Shown one piece after another: positions 45,357-54,954 of a stretch of 64,000 nucleotides of DNA; the stretch's first letter is position 1, and each line of letters begins with the position of its first letter. Source of the DNA: Caballeronia sp. dw_276 (GTDB lineage: Bacteria; Pseudomonadota; Gammaproteobacteria; Burkholderiales; Burkholderiaceae). Both the position numbers and the translations under genes were made by a program. The stretch spans positions 62,001 to 126,000 of the forward strand of contig NZ_JAAVUV010000013.1 in the NCBI RefSeq assembly GCF_018449635.1. Direction: 5' to 3'. A model generated the notes under the pieces. The model worked only from the letters and a program-made list of their open reading frames with translations, searched no databases and was not told the origin of the DNA.

Positions 45357-46272
45357 ACCAACTCGCCACGTTCAATAGCATCACGACGCTAGCAGTGGGT
45401 GCCGCCGCTGGCGAGCAAGCCAGTGTCCGCTTCCTCGAGTTCTTCGCCTCCAACATTCGCAACCCGAACACACGCCGCGCGTATGCGCACGCGGTGGGAA
45501 AGTTTCTCGCCTGGTGCGCGCAGGCGGGCGTTGGATCCATCACAGCCGTGCAACCGCTGCACGTTGGCACCTGGATTGAGTGGCAAACGCAGACCTTGTC
45601 GACACCCACAGTCAAGCAGCACCTGGCCGCCATCCTGCACCTCTTTGACTGGCTCGTCACTGGCCAGGTCGTACCGCATAATCCAGCCGCGTCCGTGCGC
45701 GGGCCGAGTCACACGACCCGCAAGGGCAAGACCCCCGTGCTCGATGCAACGGAAGCATTGCCGTCAGGGATCGGGCGTTGATTGGGTTAATGGTGTTTTC
45801 GTTTGCGCGGGTGGGCGCTGCGCTAGTAATGCGGGTCGAGGACGTGTACGTGCAGAACAAGAGGCTGTGGGTGCGGCTGCGCGAGAAAGGCGGAAAGCAG
45901 CACGAAATGCCCTGTCACCACACGCTTGACGCGTATCTGCACGAGAACCTGGGTCGCACCGGGATTGCTGGCGATCCGAAAGGGCCACTCTTCCGCACGA
46001 TTTAACGCGGCACCGGACTCCTGAGCACCACCGCCCTGCCCCAGGCCAATGCGTATGCGATGGTGCGATGCCGAGCGCTCGAGGCCGGCATCGACACCAA
46101 GATTGGCAACCACACGTTTCGCGCGACCGGAATCACCGCCTACCTGAAAAACGGCGGTACGCTCGAAAACACGGCGGCGATGGCCAATCACGCATCGACC
46201 CGCGCGACCGAGCTCTACGGCCGGCGTCGCGACGACATTACTCTCGACGAAGTTGAGCGGATTCGCGTGTAA
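45353..46272 (+). pseudogene. Tyrosine recombinase/integrase, broken by deletion and stop
   Basis: Three frames together give most of an integrase. The first is an N-terminal core-binding part (NIRNPNTRRAYAHAVGKFLA), ending after a small deletion near 45773. The second is a middle part (GLMVFSFARVGAALVMRVED with the first catalytic Arg, then REKGGKQHEMPCHH), stopped by TAA at 46003-46005. The third is a C-terminal part (NHTFRATGITAYLKNGGTLE, MANHASTRATELYGRR) with HxxR, His and nucleophile Tyr. Both the missing codons at the first joint and the in-frame stop at the second are real lesions, so the gene is dead. It overlaps the TIGR02391 gene. Confidence 0.87.
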
Positions 46273-46293
46273 ATTGCAGGGTGTCATATTGCG

Positions 46294-47568
46294 ATGCGGA
46301 GCGCGGATATGGGTACCGGTCATCTCTTTACACGTCGCGAACTTTACGAGCGGGTCTGGGCTGAACCGATCAGCGCACTCGCTAAGACCCTGCAGGTGTC
46401 CGACGTCTGGCTCGCCAAGACCTGCCGTTTAAGCAATATTCCGCTGCCACCGCGTGGCTATTGGGCCAGGTTATATGCCGGTCAGGTCGTCGGCAAAACG
46501 CCCTTACCGCTTCGCGCGCCCGGTGAAAGCGATCAGGTAACCGTGGGCGGAGGACGCTACCCTCACCACCGCGGTGCCGACTCGAAACCACCGACAGTGC
46601 CCGAGCCCCCTGCTTACGAAGAAACCGAAGATCAGATCGCCGCGCGCATCGAAAAGATGGTGCCTAAAGGCTGGCGCCCTGCTCGCTCGCTGGACTTGCC
46701 GTATCCTGCCATCGCCCGACTGCTGAGTGAGGACCAGGAACGTCAAACGGCACGCGATCGCTCCCCCCGCTCAACCTACGACGCCCCTCGTTTTGAAAGC
46801 CGCGTAGAGCAACGTCGCCTGCTGCTCATCAGCAATCTGTTCGGGTTGCTGTTTCAGATGGAAGCACAGCCATCTATTCGCGGCAATGACGCTCGGGAGA
46901 CCCAAGCGCACGTGGGGAATCAATGGGTACGCTTTACGGTCGATACGACCGCGAAACTTCGTCTGCGACGGCAGCAATCCAAGGCACCGGGTCGGCTCGC
47001 TGAGCCGCTCGCGATCGAAATCAAAGTAAGTCGATGGGAGGACAATGATGCGGACGAGGTGCTGTTTTGGAGCGATGACGACGCGGGAAAACTCGAAGCA
47101 AAGATACGAGAAATAGCCATCGCGATCGTCTTGACCGGCGAGCGGCAACACCGAAAGTCACGGCAACACAGCTATGAATGGGCCCTGTCTTCCTACGAGG
47201 AAGCGTGTGAGGTCGTGCGCAAACGGCGCGAAGACGCAGAGCGGCGCGAGCGTGAAAGGATCGAACAGGCAGAAGCAGATCGAGTAAGCCGGCTTTTTGC
47301 ACAAGTGGCAGCCCGGCAGCAAGCGCAGCAGATCCGTGCGTATGTGCAGGAAGTCATCACGTCGCCGCATGCCGCTGAACGTCGGGCCTTTGACGGTGAG
47401 CGCGACGCATGGGCATGCTGGGCGCTGACTGTCGCTGACCGGCTCGATCCGCTTGCGCCGGACAGCACACCGGATAGCGTCAGTGTGCCGCCACTGCCTG
47501 CAGGTTTTGCCGGTCGTACTGACTCGCGGGCCCCGGACATACCGGATCACCGACCGCAGGCGTCATAA
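46294..47568 (+). CDS. Unknown 424-residue protein with a coiled-coil region
   Basis: The N-terminus (FTRRELYERVWAEPISALAK, then SDVWLAKTCRLSNIPLPPRG) reads like a small helix-turn-helix DNA-binding unit. The middle contains basic and Pro-rich stretches. The C-terminal part has long Glu/Arg/Gln-rich helices (about residues 295-350) predicted to form a coiled coil. No enzyme motif was recognised. It follows the broken integrase closely in the same direction and its stop overlaps the next small gene (TAATG), suggesting an island operon. An in-frame ATG at 46309 is a possible start. Confidence 0.75.
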   Translation: MRSADMGTGHLFTRRELYERVWAEPISALAKTLQVSDVWLAKTCRLSNIPLPPRGYWARLYAGQVVGKTPLPLRAPGESDQVTVGGGRYPHHRGADSKPPTVPEPPAYEETEDQIAARIEKMVPKGWRPARSLDLPYPAIARLLSEDQERQTARDRSPRSTYDAPRFESRVEQRRLLLISNLFGLLFQMEAQPSIRGNDARETQAHVGNQWVRFTVDTTAKLRLRRQQSKAPGRLAEPLAIEIKVSRWEDNDADEVLFWSDDDAGKLEAKIREIAIAIVLTGERQHRKSRQHSYEWALSSYEEACEVVRKRREDAERRERERIEQAEADRVSRLFAQVAARQQAQQIRAYVQEVITSPHAAERRAFDGERDAWACWALTVADRLDPLAPDSTPDSVSVPPLPAGFAGRTDSRAPDIPDHRPQAS

Positions 47569-47843
47569 TGGCGACCGTATGCAATACGTCGGGCAGAAAC
47601 ATGAAGTATCTGCAGGACGCGACGAGCCCCAGTGCAAGCGGTTCACCGTGTTTTTGTCACTATCCCCGCCATGGCGAGGACCTGGTGATCTTCGGGCGCC
47701 TCTACGCCGTAGGCCAAGATCGCCCGCGGCGCTTACCGGAGGCTCGGTCGCTGCTGATCGATTTGGACAAGCAGGGTTTGCTGATACAGCCAGCAAGCGT
47801 AGGCGAAGTCGACCCGGACGCGCTAGGAGCTCGTCGGAGTTGA
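47568..47843 (+). CDS. Unknown 91-residue protein
   Basis: A small frame starting in a TAATG overlap with the preceding gene. It includes CFCHYPRHGEDLVIFGRLYA and a Leu-rich C-terminal part. No family was recognised. Translational coupling to the upstream gene is the main support for it being real. Confidence 0.5.
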   Translation: MATVCNTSGRNMKYLQDATSPSASGSPCFCHYPRHGEDLVIFGRLYAVGQDRPRRLPEARSLLIDLDKQGLLIQPASVGEVDPDALGARRS

Positions 47844-47993
47844 GGTGAAGCGTCATTCAAAAGATAAGGCTGTGAGTGGGTTCGCGCCGGTTTGCGGGCT
47901 CACCTCAGTCGTCAACACGCGATGAAGGGCATTTGAAAGTGGATGAGGAAGGCAATCGGGGCGATGGGGCCACGCAACGTCCCCCTTCTCGTA

Positions 47994-48404
47994 CTACGCG
48001 CCCCGTAACACGCTCATCCGCTTGATGTTCCACGCGAGCGCGACCGGCGACCATTCCGTCGTGACGTTGGACAGTCCGCGCAGCGAGAACTGCCGGAATC
48101 TCATCACATGATTGATGATGCCGAACACCGGTTCAACCGAGTTCTTGCGTAACCCGTAAAGCGCGCGACCTGCCTCCGTCTTGAGTCGGTGTGTCATTCT
48201 GACGATCGGGTCGGTGCTAGCAGGTGGCGCCGGATCATCGCCGAAGCGTTCCATTAGCGGTCGATGATGAGCGTCGCGCTGGATCGCAATCAGCGGCTCG
48301 ATACCCGCCGCCGCGCAGAGGGCGCCGTTGGCCGCACTGAAGTAGCTCGTATCGGTCAGCAACACCTCCCTAACGCGCAACCTTATCCTTCGGATGACCA
48401 CCAC
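47994..48404 (-). pseudogene. IS1182-type transposase, C-terminal fragment
   Basis: The frame matches the C-terminal third of IS1182-family DDE transposases: LLTDTSYFSAANGALCAAAG, RMTHRLKTEAGRALYGLRK, then SVEPVFGIINHVMRFRQF, with the catalytic Glu in VEPVFG, and LAWNIKRMSVL at the end. The N-terminal two thirds, with the other catalytic Asp residues, are missing. It is an inactive remnant marking earlier insertion activity here. Confidence 0.85.
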
Positions 48405-48779
48405 GCCCGAACATCCGAAAGTCTCTTAAATGACGAGAATTTACTCCCGGAACTGGGCGTCAACGCGTCGGTTGAGGACGACTGTTGATTTGCACCGAAA
48501 ACCGACCCACTTTGGGACTGAACCCCTGATGCTGGAGCAGGGTTTGGCAAGAACTAAGCCGGCTGCCGGGCGAGATGATCCTCAAACAAGAAGTGAATGA
48601 CGGTTAGCCTCAAGAAATTGCAAAAAGTGCCGTCATGCAATCAAACTGAAGATCACTAACAAAACTCAACTGCGCACTCGGATGTCGAAGCGGTACTGGT
48701 TATGTAATCCGCGCTACTCGTGACCTTCCGTTGTCTTTGACTAAATTTCAGCGTACCAACCATAAAACTACGGAGAAAT
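48405..48779. other. Intergenic region, no gene seen
   Basis: About 375 bases upstream of the nuclease gene. It may include the edge of the old IS1182 element. The bases just before 48780 include GGAGAAAT in front of the ATG. Confidence 0.5.
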
Positions 48780-50060
48780 ATGAGCAGCAAGACGGACCAG
48801 TTAATCGACTATTTCTTCGGCGATGCAAATGTCCAGCGCCTCGTGTCATCCACGGCGTCCTGGGAGCCATTGCGTATCTGCTATCCGAAGGAGGTGAACG
48901 TCTCCCGGTTCATCGCATGGCTCCTTGACCCGTCCGAAGGACATGGCTTGGGAGACCTTGCCATACAGTCGCTACTAGTGCGTGCGTGGTGGCAAAGTGA
49001 CGGCGTTGATATAGACGTTGCGACCCGCCGCTTCCTCTCGCCTGCCAATGTGCACACTGAGGGGTTCTCCGCATCGGTTGTGACCACGGAAATCAACGTC
49101 GGCGGCCGTTCTCTCGACGTCCTTGTGTTGGACGCGAGTCGCCGTCGCTACATCGCGATCGAGAACAAGTTCGGGGCCTCGCAATCGACGGCACAACTTT
49201 CGCATTATCGGAAGCAGCTTGAAAAACTGCTCCCAGACTTTCTCGGCATTCACATCTTTCTTGACTCAAACGAAGCTGAGCCAGCGGATCCGTCATGGAT
49301 TCCTGTTGGCTATGACTGGCTCTCAGACTTTCTACGGGAGGCAGATAAGCGTGAAGCGACCGCCCGTCACGTCCGGGACGCATTGGCGCAGTTCAGGGGC
49401 GTCATTGAGGATGAGGCTGAGGATTCCATGGGTAAAAGCACATATGGGCGGTTGGTGACCGAAGTGGCCGGGGGCCACCCTGAGACTTTCGCCTTTATGG
49501 CAGAGTGGTCAAATAACTCCTCGAAGGGCACACGAGCGCAGGTGCTTGCAGACCTGATGGAGCAAGCGACGACGCTGGAAGGCAAGGCCATGCTGCGTCT
49601 ATTTCAGTTGTACTGGCGTCGGACCGCAGTTTGGGAGGACTGTATCCGACAAGTACAGTTCGCACCGTTCGTCTCGTCGCTGCGCGAGCGATTTGATGAT
49701 TTGCTCGTTGACCCTAAGCGGGTTCGCACGGGATTTTCACTACAGCAATGGGCATCTCTCGTCGATCACGATCAATTCTCACATTGGTATTACCCTGCTG
49801 GCGTGAACGTTTGGCAGACGGGGGAGACCTTCAAGGTCACGACGTTCGTCCAGTTGAACGACGTGCGTGCCGAACGCCGCGATGCGCTGATAGAGATCGC
49901 GGAAGACATGCGCAGAAGCAATGGCACAAAGCGCTCCATGACCGACGAGCAGTCGTTCGTTACTCTACGGCGTCGTAAGGACCTTAGCCGGGAGCGAGCG
50001 ATCGAAGAGACGTTGAGCCAGATGGCAGAGCTTCAGATGCGTTTAAACGCGATCCGGTAA
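48780..50060 (+). CDS. PD-(D/E)XK nuclease-superfamily protein
   Basis: A 426-residue protein. The N-terminal half has the nuclease core. Glu 104 lies in VVTTEINVGG, Asp 113 in SLDVLVLDAS, and the Glu-x-Lys pair 128/130 in YIAIENKF, followed by the helix QLSHYRKQLEKLLPDF. This is the pattern of the PD-(D/E)XK_4-type family. The C-terminal half is predicted globular, of unknown role. GGAGAAA precedes the start. It stands alone, 760 bases before the large defence-like operon in the same direction. It could be a separate antiviral nuclease or part of that system. Confidence 0.83.
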   Translation: MSSKTDQLIDYFFGDANVQRLVSSTASWEPLRICYPKEVNVSRFIAWLLDPSEGHGLGDLAIQSLLVRAWWQSDGVDIDVATRRFLSPANVHTEGFSASVVTTEINVGGRSLDVLVLDASRRRYIAIENKFGASQSTAQLSHYRKQLEKLLPDFLGIHIFLDSNEAEPADPSWIPVGYDWLSDFLREADKREATARHVRDALAQFRGVIEDEAEDSMGKSTYGRLVTEVAGGHPETFAFMAEWSNNSSKGTRAQVLADLMEQATTLEGKAMLRLFQLYWRRTAVWEDCIRQVQFAPFVSSLRERFDDLLVDPKRVRTGFSLQQWASLVDHDQFSHWYYPAGVNVWQTGETFKVTTFVQLNDVRAERRDALIEIAEDMRRSNGTKRSMTDEQSFVTLRRRKDLSRERAIEETLSQMAELQMRLNAIR

Positions 50061-50818
50061 CCGTAGTTGTCGTCGATTGCGTTGACCACTGCAAGATTCA
50101 TCGGAGCAAGGATGCCTGAGGGTCATCACCTGCTTCGACTGGCTCGTTCGCAACTTTAGCGTGTGATTTTCCGAAGCGAGTTGTGGGCCCAGTTCGGACG
50201 GCAAGCAATAATAATTTGGTTTTGCGCCGAGAAAATTTGGGAAACACTTTCCACAGATCAGATGACGTGCGCGACGACAGTGAATCTTTCCCATAGCCGC
50301 TTGTAGCCGATTGACGCATTTAACTTGATACTGCCGAACACCGAGGCCAACATACAAAAAGTACTGGGTAAAACGATTCGAAAATTCACGAAAACTCGAC
50401 GAAAGATGCACGATAAGCAACGAATCGTCCCTTCGAACGAAGTCTTGTAGGAGAGAGCCGTGGTGCAATCTAACGTTTCGGCCGCAAAAATTATTCGATC
50501 GTCGGCTAAATTTTCGATAACTTATCGTAATATTGCTACCGAAAACAGGGCATTTCCGAAGCGATAGGGATCCTCAACAACAAGTGCTCGGTCGACAACG
50601 ACCATACTAACAACGGTACATCTGATTTGAAAACAGACTTTTACCGCCTTAATTTCGCTGTTCGGACCTGTACCCGGAATGTCCCCCACGGCTATGAACC
50701 ATGGCTGAAACGACGGCCGAGGATATGTTCGGCCGAGCAAATTTAGCTTGCGTTGAACGGCGAAACCCAAGCACACCTAAAACGACGATTGGTGGTGCGT
50801 TTCTCTGCTCAGCATTAA
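50061..50818. other. Leader region before the large operon; no convincing gene
   Basis: About 760 bases. Minus-strand frames of up to 141 codons exist (for example 50043-50468 and 50522-50776) but lack recognisable domains and good start sites. They may be decayed sequence. The region must contain the promoter of the operon starting at 50819. No clear operator or terminator was identified. Confidence 0.45.
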
Positions 50819-53800
50819 ATGCTCAACAAGCTATGCCCCGCTAATGCGTGTGAAGCGAATTGCGCTTTAAACGTTGGTTGCGGTAACGGAGTTGTCCCAG
50901 TGATACAAGATTTCAGCCATTGTTTGCACGACACCGAACGGAAAGTCTTTGAATTCCTTACTGCAGCCCTGCCCGACACTAGCGATATTGTCGTTTACCC
51001 CAATATCGAGCTGTTCGATGCTTCGAAAGCGTCATATGTGGAGTGCGACGCAATTGTGCTCACCAAGTCTTTTATCGCGGTAATCGAACTGAAAGACTGG
51101 TTTGGCGCCATTGCGGTTAAAGAACCGAAATGGCGGCGCGGCAACGGCATGATCGATAGTCCGCATATCGTCAACAACAGAAAGTGCAAAGTTTTTAAAA
51201 GTTATATGCAACACGCACTAAGCGGCGTCGCGGGGAACAAATTGCCATTCGTTCAATCTGTGGTCGCGCTCACTAATGCGGACGCCCAGGTTGAGGGAGC
51301 CTCGTCAGCCCGTCACGGGAACCTTACCGACGGTCTCATAACTCTCGATGGGATGGAAGAGCTAGCGGATTATCTTAAGCGAAGAATCCATCATCATGAG
51401 AAATCCGAACGTGTTTTGGGTGATTACCATTTCCGCAAGCTGGCCGAGCAACTCAACAAGGATAAGCAATCCGCCACGGTCAGCTACGAAGACCAAATCC
51501 CAGGATATCGGATTCATGAAGACAGAGGTTCGGCACCCACCTATATTAGTTATATCGCCGAGCGTAACCCTAATATTGATCACCGCCTTTATCGACTGCG
51601 CGTCTTCGGCGAGCTTAGCAACGATCCAGCAGTTTCAGAAACTCAACTTAGGAGTCTACGGACTGCGGCGGCCTTGCCTTACTATCCGGGAATTCGCTCG
51701 GTAAGTGCGCACCCTAACGACCGTAATCTTATCGTTGAGGTTTCAGACTGGACGGATACGCGCTCGCTTGATGACCTACTCGCCGAGCACAACCGTCTTG
51801 AGTGGCGTCGTGCGGCGTCGATCATACGCCATATCGCTCTCGCGTTAGATTTCGTTCACGAGTCAGCCGCAAGCCTAGTACACCGTAATGTGCAGCCCAG
51901 AAGCATTCTCATCGGCGCTGATGGTAATGCGCAATTAACGGACTTCGATTTAACGTTCGATCCCGGTGCAGCCATGACGGTGCTTGGAAACAACTATGAG
52001 GACCATTTATCTCCGGGGTACACGGCGCCCGAATTGTATCTAGGACAAGCCGATTTTAAATCCGATGTGTACTCGCTTGGAGCAGTTTTTTTTCGTGCGT
52101 TAGTTGGTAAAGTCCCCTCTCACACAACGAATATAGCTGTCGAACTGACTTCGGCTCTGCTGGCAGGCTCGTGCGAAGAGCCCAAACGTGCAGCCTTATG
52201 CGCTCTTATCGGCAGCATGCTTGCCCAACGGCCTTCGCCACGCCCTACTGCAAGCGAGATCGCAGCATCAGTCGCCGCGCTAACCGAGGCAACCTCGGAG
52301 AATGAAGCAAACTCAGTCCGCGAGATGGTGGAAACACCCTCATACACGAGCATCGAAATAATGGCGGAAGGTGCGACAGCGCAAGTGTATAAGGTTGACA
52401 ACCACGGCGAACAATTTGTTCATAAAGTGTTCAGACCCGACGTCGCGCGCGAACAGGCTTTGCACGAGCGCGACATCCTGCGTGCGGTCGACCAGCTTGA
52501 TCTGCCCGTTCTCTTCCCGCGAGTGCGGCATTTCTCTGAGGTCATTGGGCAGCGTTGGTGTTTGGCGACTGATCTAGTGCCCGGAGAATCGCTAGGTGCG
52601 CTAATCGCCTCTGGAACGCGACCGTCTATGGCGCAGTTCCTCAATATTTCACGTGTAATTCTATCCACCCTGACCCGTTTGCATGCTGGTCGTGAACCAG
52701 ACATTTTTGGAATTATTCATAACGATCTCACGCCCCACAATATCTTAGTGGATACGTCTAGGAACGCTGTCGGGATTATCGATTTTGGATGCGCGTCGGC
52801 CCCGGGTGTCATTAGTCTACGTGGAACGCCCGGGTATGTGCATCCCGCGCTCGTCTCGCGTGGAGACATGAACGCGTGCCCGCAGAACGATCTGTATGCG
52901 TTAGGTAAAACACTTGGGCAATGGCTATTCGCTAGCCACAACGCCGACGAAGGGGGCATCTCTGCGGAGGTTCCGCACGACTTTGAGCAGACACGCATCG
53001 TCACCTGGCTGGATGCCGCAACGAACGTCGACGGCTGTGCATACGCAAGTGCTGGCGATATGCGCGCGGCGCTCGATAAAGCTCTGGCAACCATCGACGG
53101 CCCGGATTCCGCCGTCGACATGAAGATTGACAACGAAGTCGCGGAATCGCTGGAAGTCACAAATCAATCTTTTCAAGACCAAGATGGATTGTATTTGCAG
53201 GGCGATGCTCCTACGCCCTCTAATCCATTTGTTCGTTATCTCAACACCCTGCACAATGTGAGCGCGGGCAATGCCAACGCGCTTGCCGAATATCAATCCA
53301 CCAATCAATATTTTGCGAGTATCTACGAGCCTACGCGGATGGCCCAGGATATCTATCGACGCTTGACAAGCGGAGAAGAAATGGTGGTCGTACTCTCCGG
53401 TCATGCGGGTGACGGTAAGTCGACTGTCGCATTGGAAGTGCTCAAACAGCTGCGGAACATAGCGCCAGAACAACCGCTTTTACAGCCACCCGAGCCACTC
53501 GAAGAAGCGTTCGTTAATGGATTGCGTATCTGCATACTCAAAGATATGAGCGAACATACTGCAGTCGAACGCCGCAATAAGTTTGAGCAAGCACTTGAGG
53601 AAGGATCAGGCAGTTGGCTCATTGTCAGCAACACGGGTCCGCTACTCAACACTTTGAGCGAGATGCGGGGTGATATCGATGAAAAGGTATTGGGCTTGCT
53701 CGACCAACCGATCGTCGAGACGCTCGACGATGAGAAGCATTGCATCAATGACTTTCATAAGCAGATCTTTATTGCAAACCTGAGCAAGCTCGATAACGTG

Positions 53801-54952
53801 GATACCGCGGTCAATGTGCTGCGTAAAATCTCTTCCCATCCCTCTTGGGATATTTGCAATGGATGTGCAATGCGCGAGCAGTGCCCCATTCAACAAAATA
53901 TTAGCGCCGTCCAGAACGCACCTGAGCTTAAGGAGCGTGTGTCATCAATATACCGCCTTCTTACTTCCTACGAGCGCCGTCTTACCATGCGGCAAATGAC
54001 GGCTCATCTAGCATACAGCGTTACCGGTGGGGCAGCTTGTTCCGACGTCCCCGAGCTCATTGAGCAAATCGGAGCTGAGGCGGCGTTACGAAAGCATCTA
54101 TTTAGCGAGCTATTTTTCGGGTTTTCAGATCGAAAGCCAAATTTGCAGAGCTCCAGTCTGTATTGCGTCGAACAACTTCAGGCACATGTGGAGTCTGGCC
54201 GTACGCGGCCAGCGGTCGAACTCAAACTTCAAGAGGCGACATTGCAGACCTTCGCGCCCATCCCTGAGATCCTCGAGCCGGTCCTACAACACTGGCAAAT
54301 CAAGTTCACGGACGGTGCGCTAGGCGGCACTGCACGCAGCGCCATACGCCGCTTGGCGTTCATGTTTGGCAAACGAGTCGATGTACCTTGGTGGAGCAGT
54401 TTTATTGACGACTTCACCGGATCTGCCACCCTTAGCGACTGGGAACAGTGGCGAATCCACGGGTTTGCGAAAGTGAGCCCTGCGGAGCGACGCGCCTTAG
54501 TTCGACAGATCTTATCCGTGCTCAGCGAGCATTGTATCGGAGCGATGCGCGCATCAAGCCTCAAGGACAAGCTATACATTACGCTACGTCGCGACGACAT
54601 GGAAACCACGCAACCCGTCCAAGTCGTAATTGGCGAATACGATGAGAATGACTTCCGACTTGAATTCAATAGTTCAGAAAAGATGCCGCAACTCATCTAT
54701 ACCCCGGCGGGCGGTGAAGTCTTCATGCGTTTGCCACTACCACTTTTGGATTTCGTTAACCGAAGAAGCACTGGCGATTTCGGGCAGGAATTGGATCCTA
54801 TCCACGTCAACCAACTCGATCTGTTTACCTCACAACTCGTTAGCCGCAAACGCTTGCCAGTGGAAGATATCCGATTATTAAGTATCAGTGTCACTGGAGA
54901 GCAACATGTCTATCGAGTAGCGATAGACAATTCCAGTATGGAGATTTACTAG
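50819..54952 (+). CDS. NERD nuclease-like, tandem kinase and P-loop ATPase fusion protein (PglW/DptF-like)
   Basis: A 1377-residue four-part protein. Residues about 35-170 form a NERD nuclease-like domain: Asp 77 in VECDAIVL, Glu 90 and Lys 92 in VIELKDW. Residues about 230-490 form a kinase fold whose catalytic loop reads HRNVQPRSIL (355-364), with Asn where the catalytic Asp belongs, and DFD for DFG: a likely pseudokinase. Residues about 520-760 form a second kinase with an intact HNDLTPHNIL (634-643) and DFG (655). Residues about 820-1377 form an NTPase with Walker A GHAGDGKST (861-869) and a Cys cluster (1013, 1016, 1022), resembling DptF-like ATPases. NERD plus kinase recalls PglW of BREX/Pgl systems. 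GTG 50900, with GGAG 8 bases upstream, is a credible alternative start. First gene of the operon. Confidence 0.85.
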   Translation: MLNKLCPANACEANCALNVGCGNGVVPVIQDFSHCLHDTERKVFEFLTAALPDTSDIVVYPNIELFDASKASYVECDAIVLTKSFIAVIELKDWFGAIAVKEPKWRRGNGMIDSPHIVNNRKCKVFKSYMQHALSGVAGNKLPFVQSVVALTNADAQVEGASSARHGNLTDGLITLDGMEELADYLKRRIHHHEKSERVLGDYHFRKLAEQLNKDKQSATVSYEDQIPGYRIHEDRGSAPTYISYIAERNPNIDHRLYRLRVFGELSNDPAVSETQLRSLRTAAALPYYPGIRSVSAHPNDRNLIVEVSDWTDTRSLDDLLAEHNRLEWRRAASIIRHIALALDFVHESAASLVHRNVQPRSILIGADGNAQLTDFDLTFDPGAAMTVLGNNYEDHLSPGYTAPELYLGQADFKSDVYSLGAVFFRALVGKVPSHTTNIAVELTSALLAGSCEEPKRAALCALIGSMLAQRPSPRPTASEIAASVAALTEATSENEANSVREMVETPSYTSIEIMAEGATAQVYKVDNHGEQFVHKVFRPDVAREQALHERDILRAVDQLDLPVLFPRVRHFSEVIGQRWCLATDLVPGESLGALIASGTRPSMAQFLNISRVILSTLTRLHAGREPDIFGIIHNDLTPHNILVDTSRNAVGIIDFGCASAPGVISLRGTPGYVHPALVSRGDMNACPQNDLYALGKTLGQWLFASHNADEGGISAEVPHDFEQTRIVTWLDAATNVDGCAYASAGDMRAALDKALATIDGPDSAVDMKIDNEVAESLEVTNQSFQDQDGLYLQGDAPTPSNPFVRYLNTLHNVSAGNANALAEYQSTNQYFASIYEPTRMAQDIYRRLTSGEEMVVVLSGHAGDGKSTVALEVLKQLRNIAPEQPLLQPPEPLEEAFVNGLRICILKDMSEHTAVERRNKFEQALEEGSGSWLIVSNTGPLLNTLSEMRGDIDEKVLGLLDQPIVETLDDEKHCINDFHKQIFIANLSKLDNVDTAVNVLRKISSHPSWDICNGCAMREQCPIQQNISAVQNAPELKERVSSIYRLLTSYERRLTMRQMTAHLAYSVTGGAACSDVPELIEQIGAEAALRKHLFSELFFGFSDRKPNLQSSSLYCVEQLQAHVESGRTRPAVELKLQEATLQTFAPIPEILEPVLQHWQIKFTDGALGGTARSAIRRLAFMFGKRVDVPWWSSFIDDFTGSATLSDWEQWRIHGFAKVSPAERRALVRQILSVLSEHCIGAMRASSLKDKLYITLRRDDMETTQPVQVVIGEYDENDFRLEFNSSEKMPQLIYTPAGGEVFMRLPLPLLDFVNRRSTGDFGQELDPIHVNQLDLFTSQLVSRKRLPVEDIRLLSISVTGEQHVYRVAIDNSSMEIY

Positions 54953-54954
54953 AG

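Noticed and set aside
50043..50776. Minus-strand frames of 141 and 84 codons before the large operon
   Set aside because: No recognisable family and no plausible start site; the first overlaps the end of the nuclease gene. They could be decayed sequence but are not supportable as genes.
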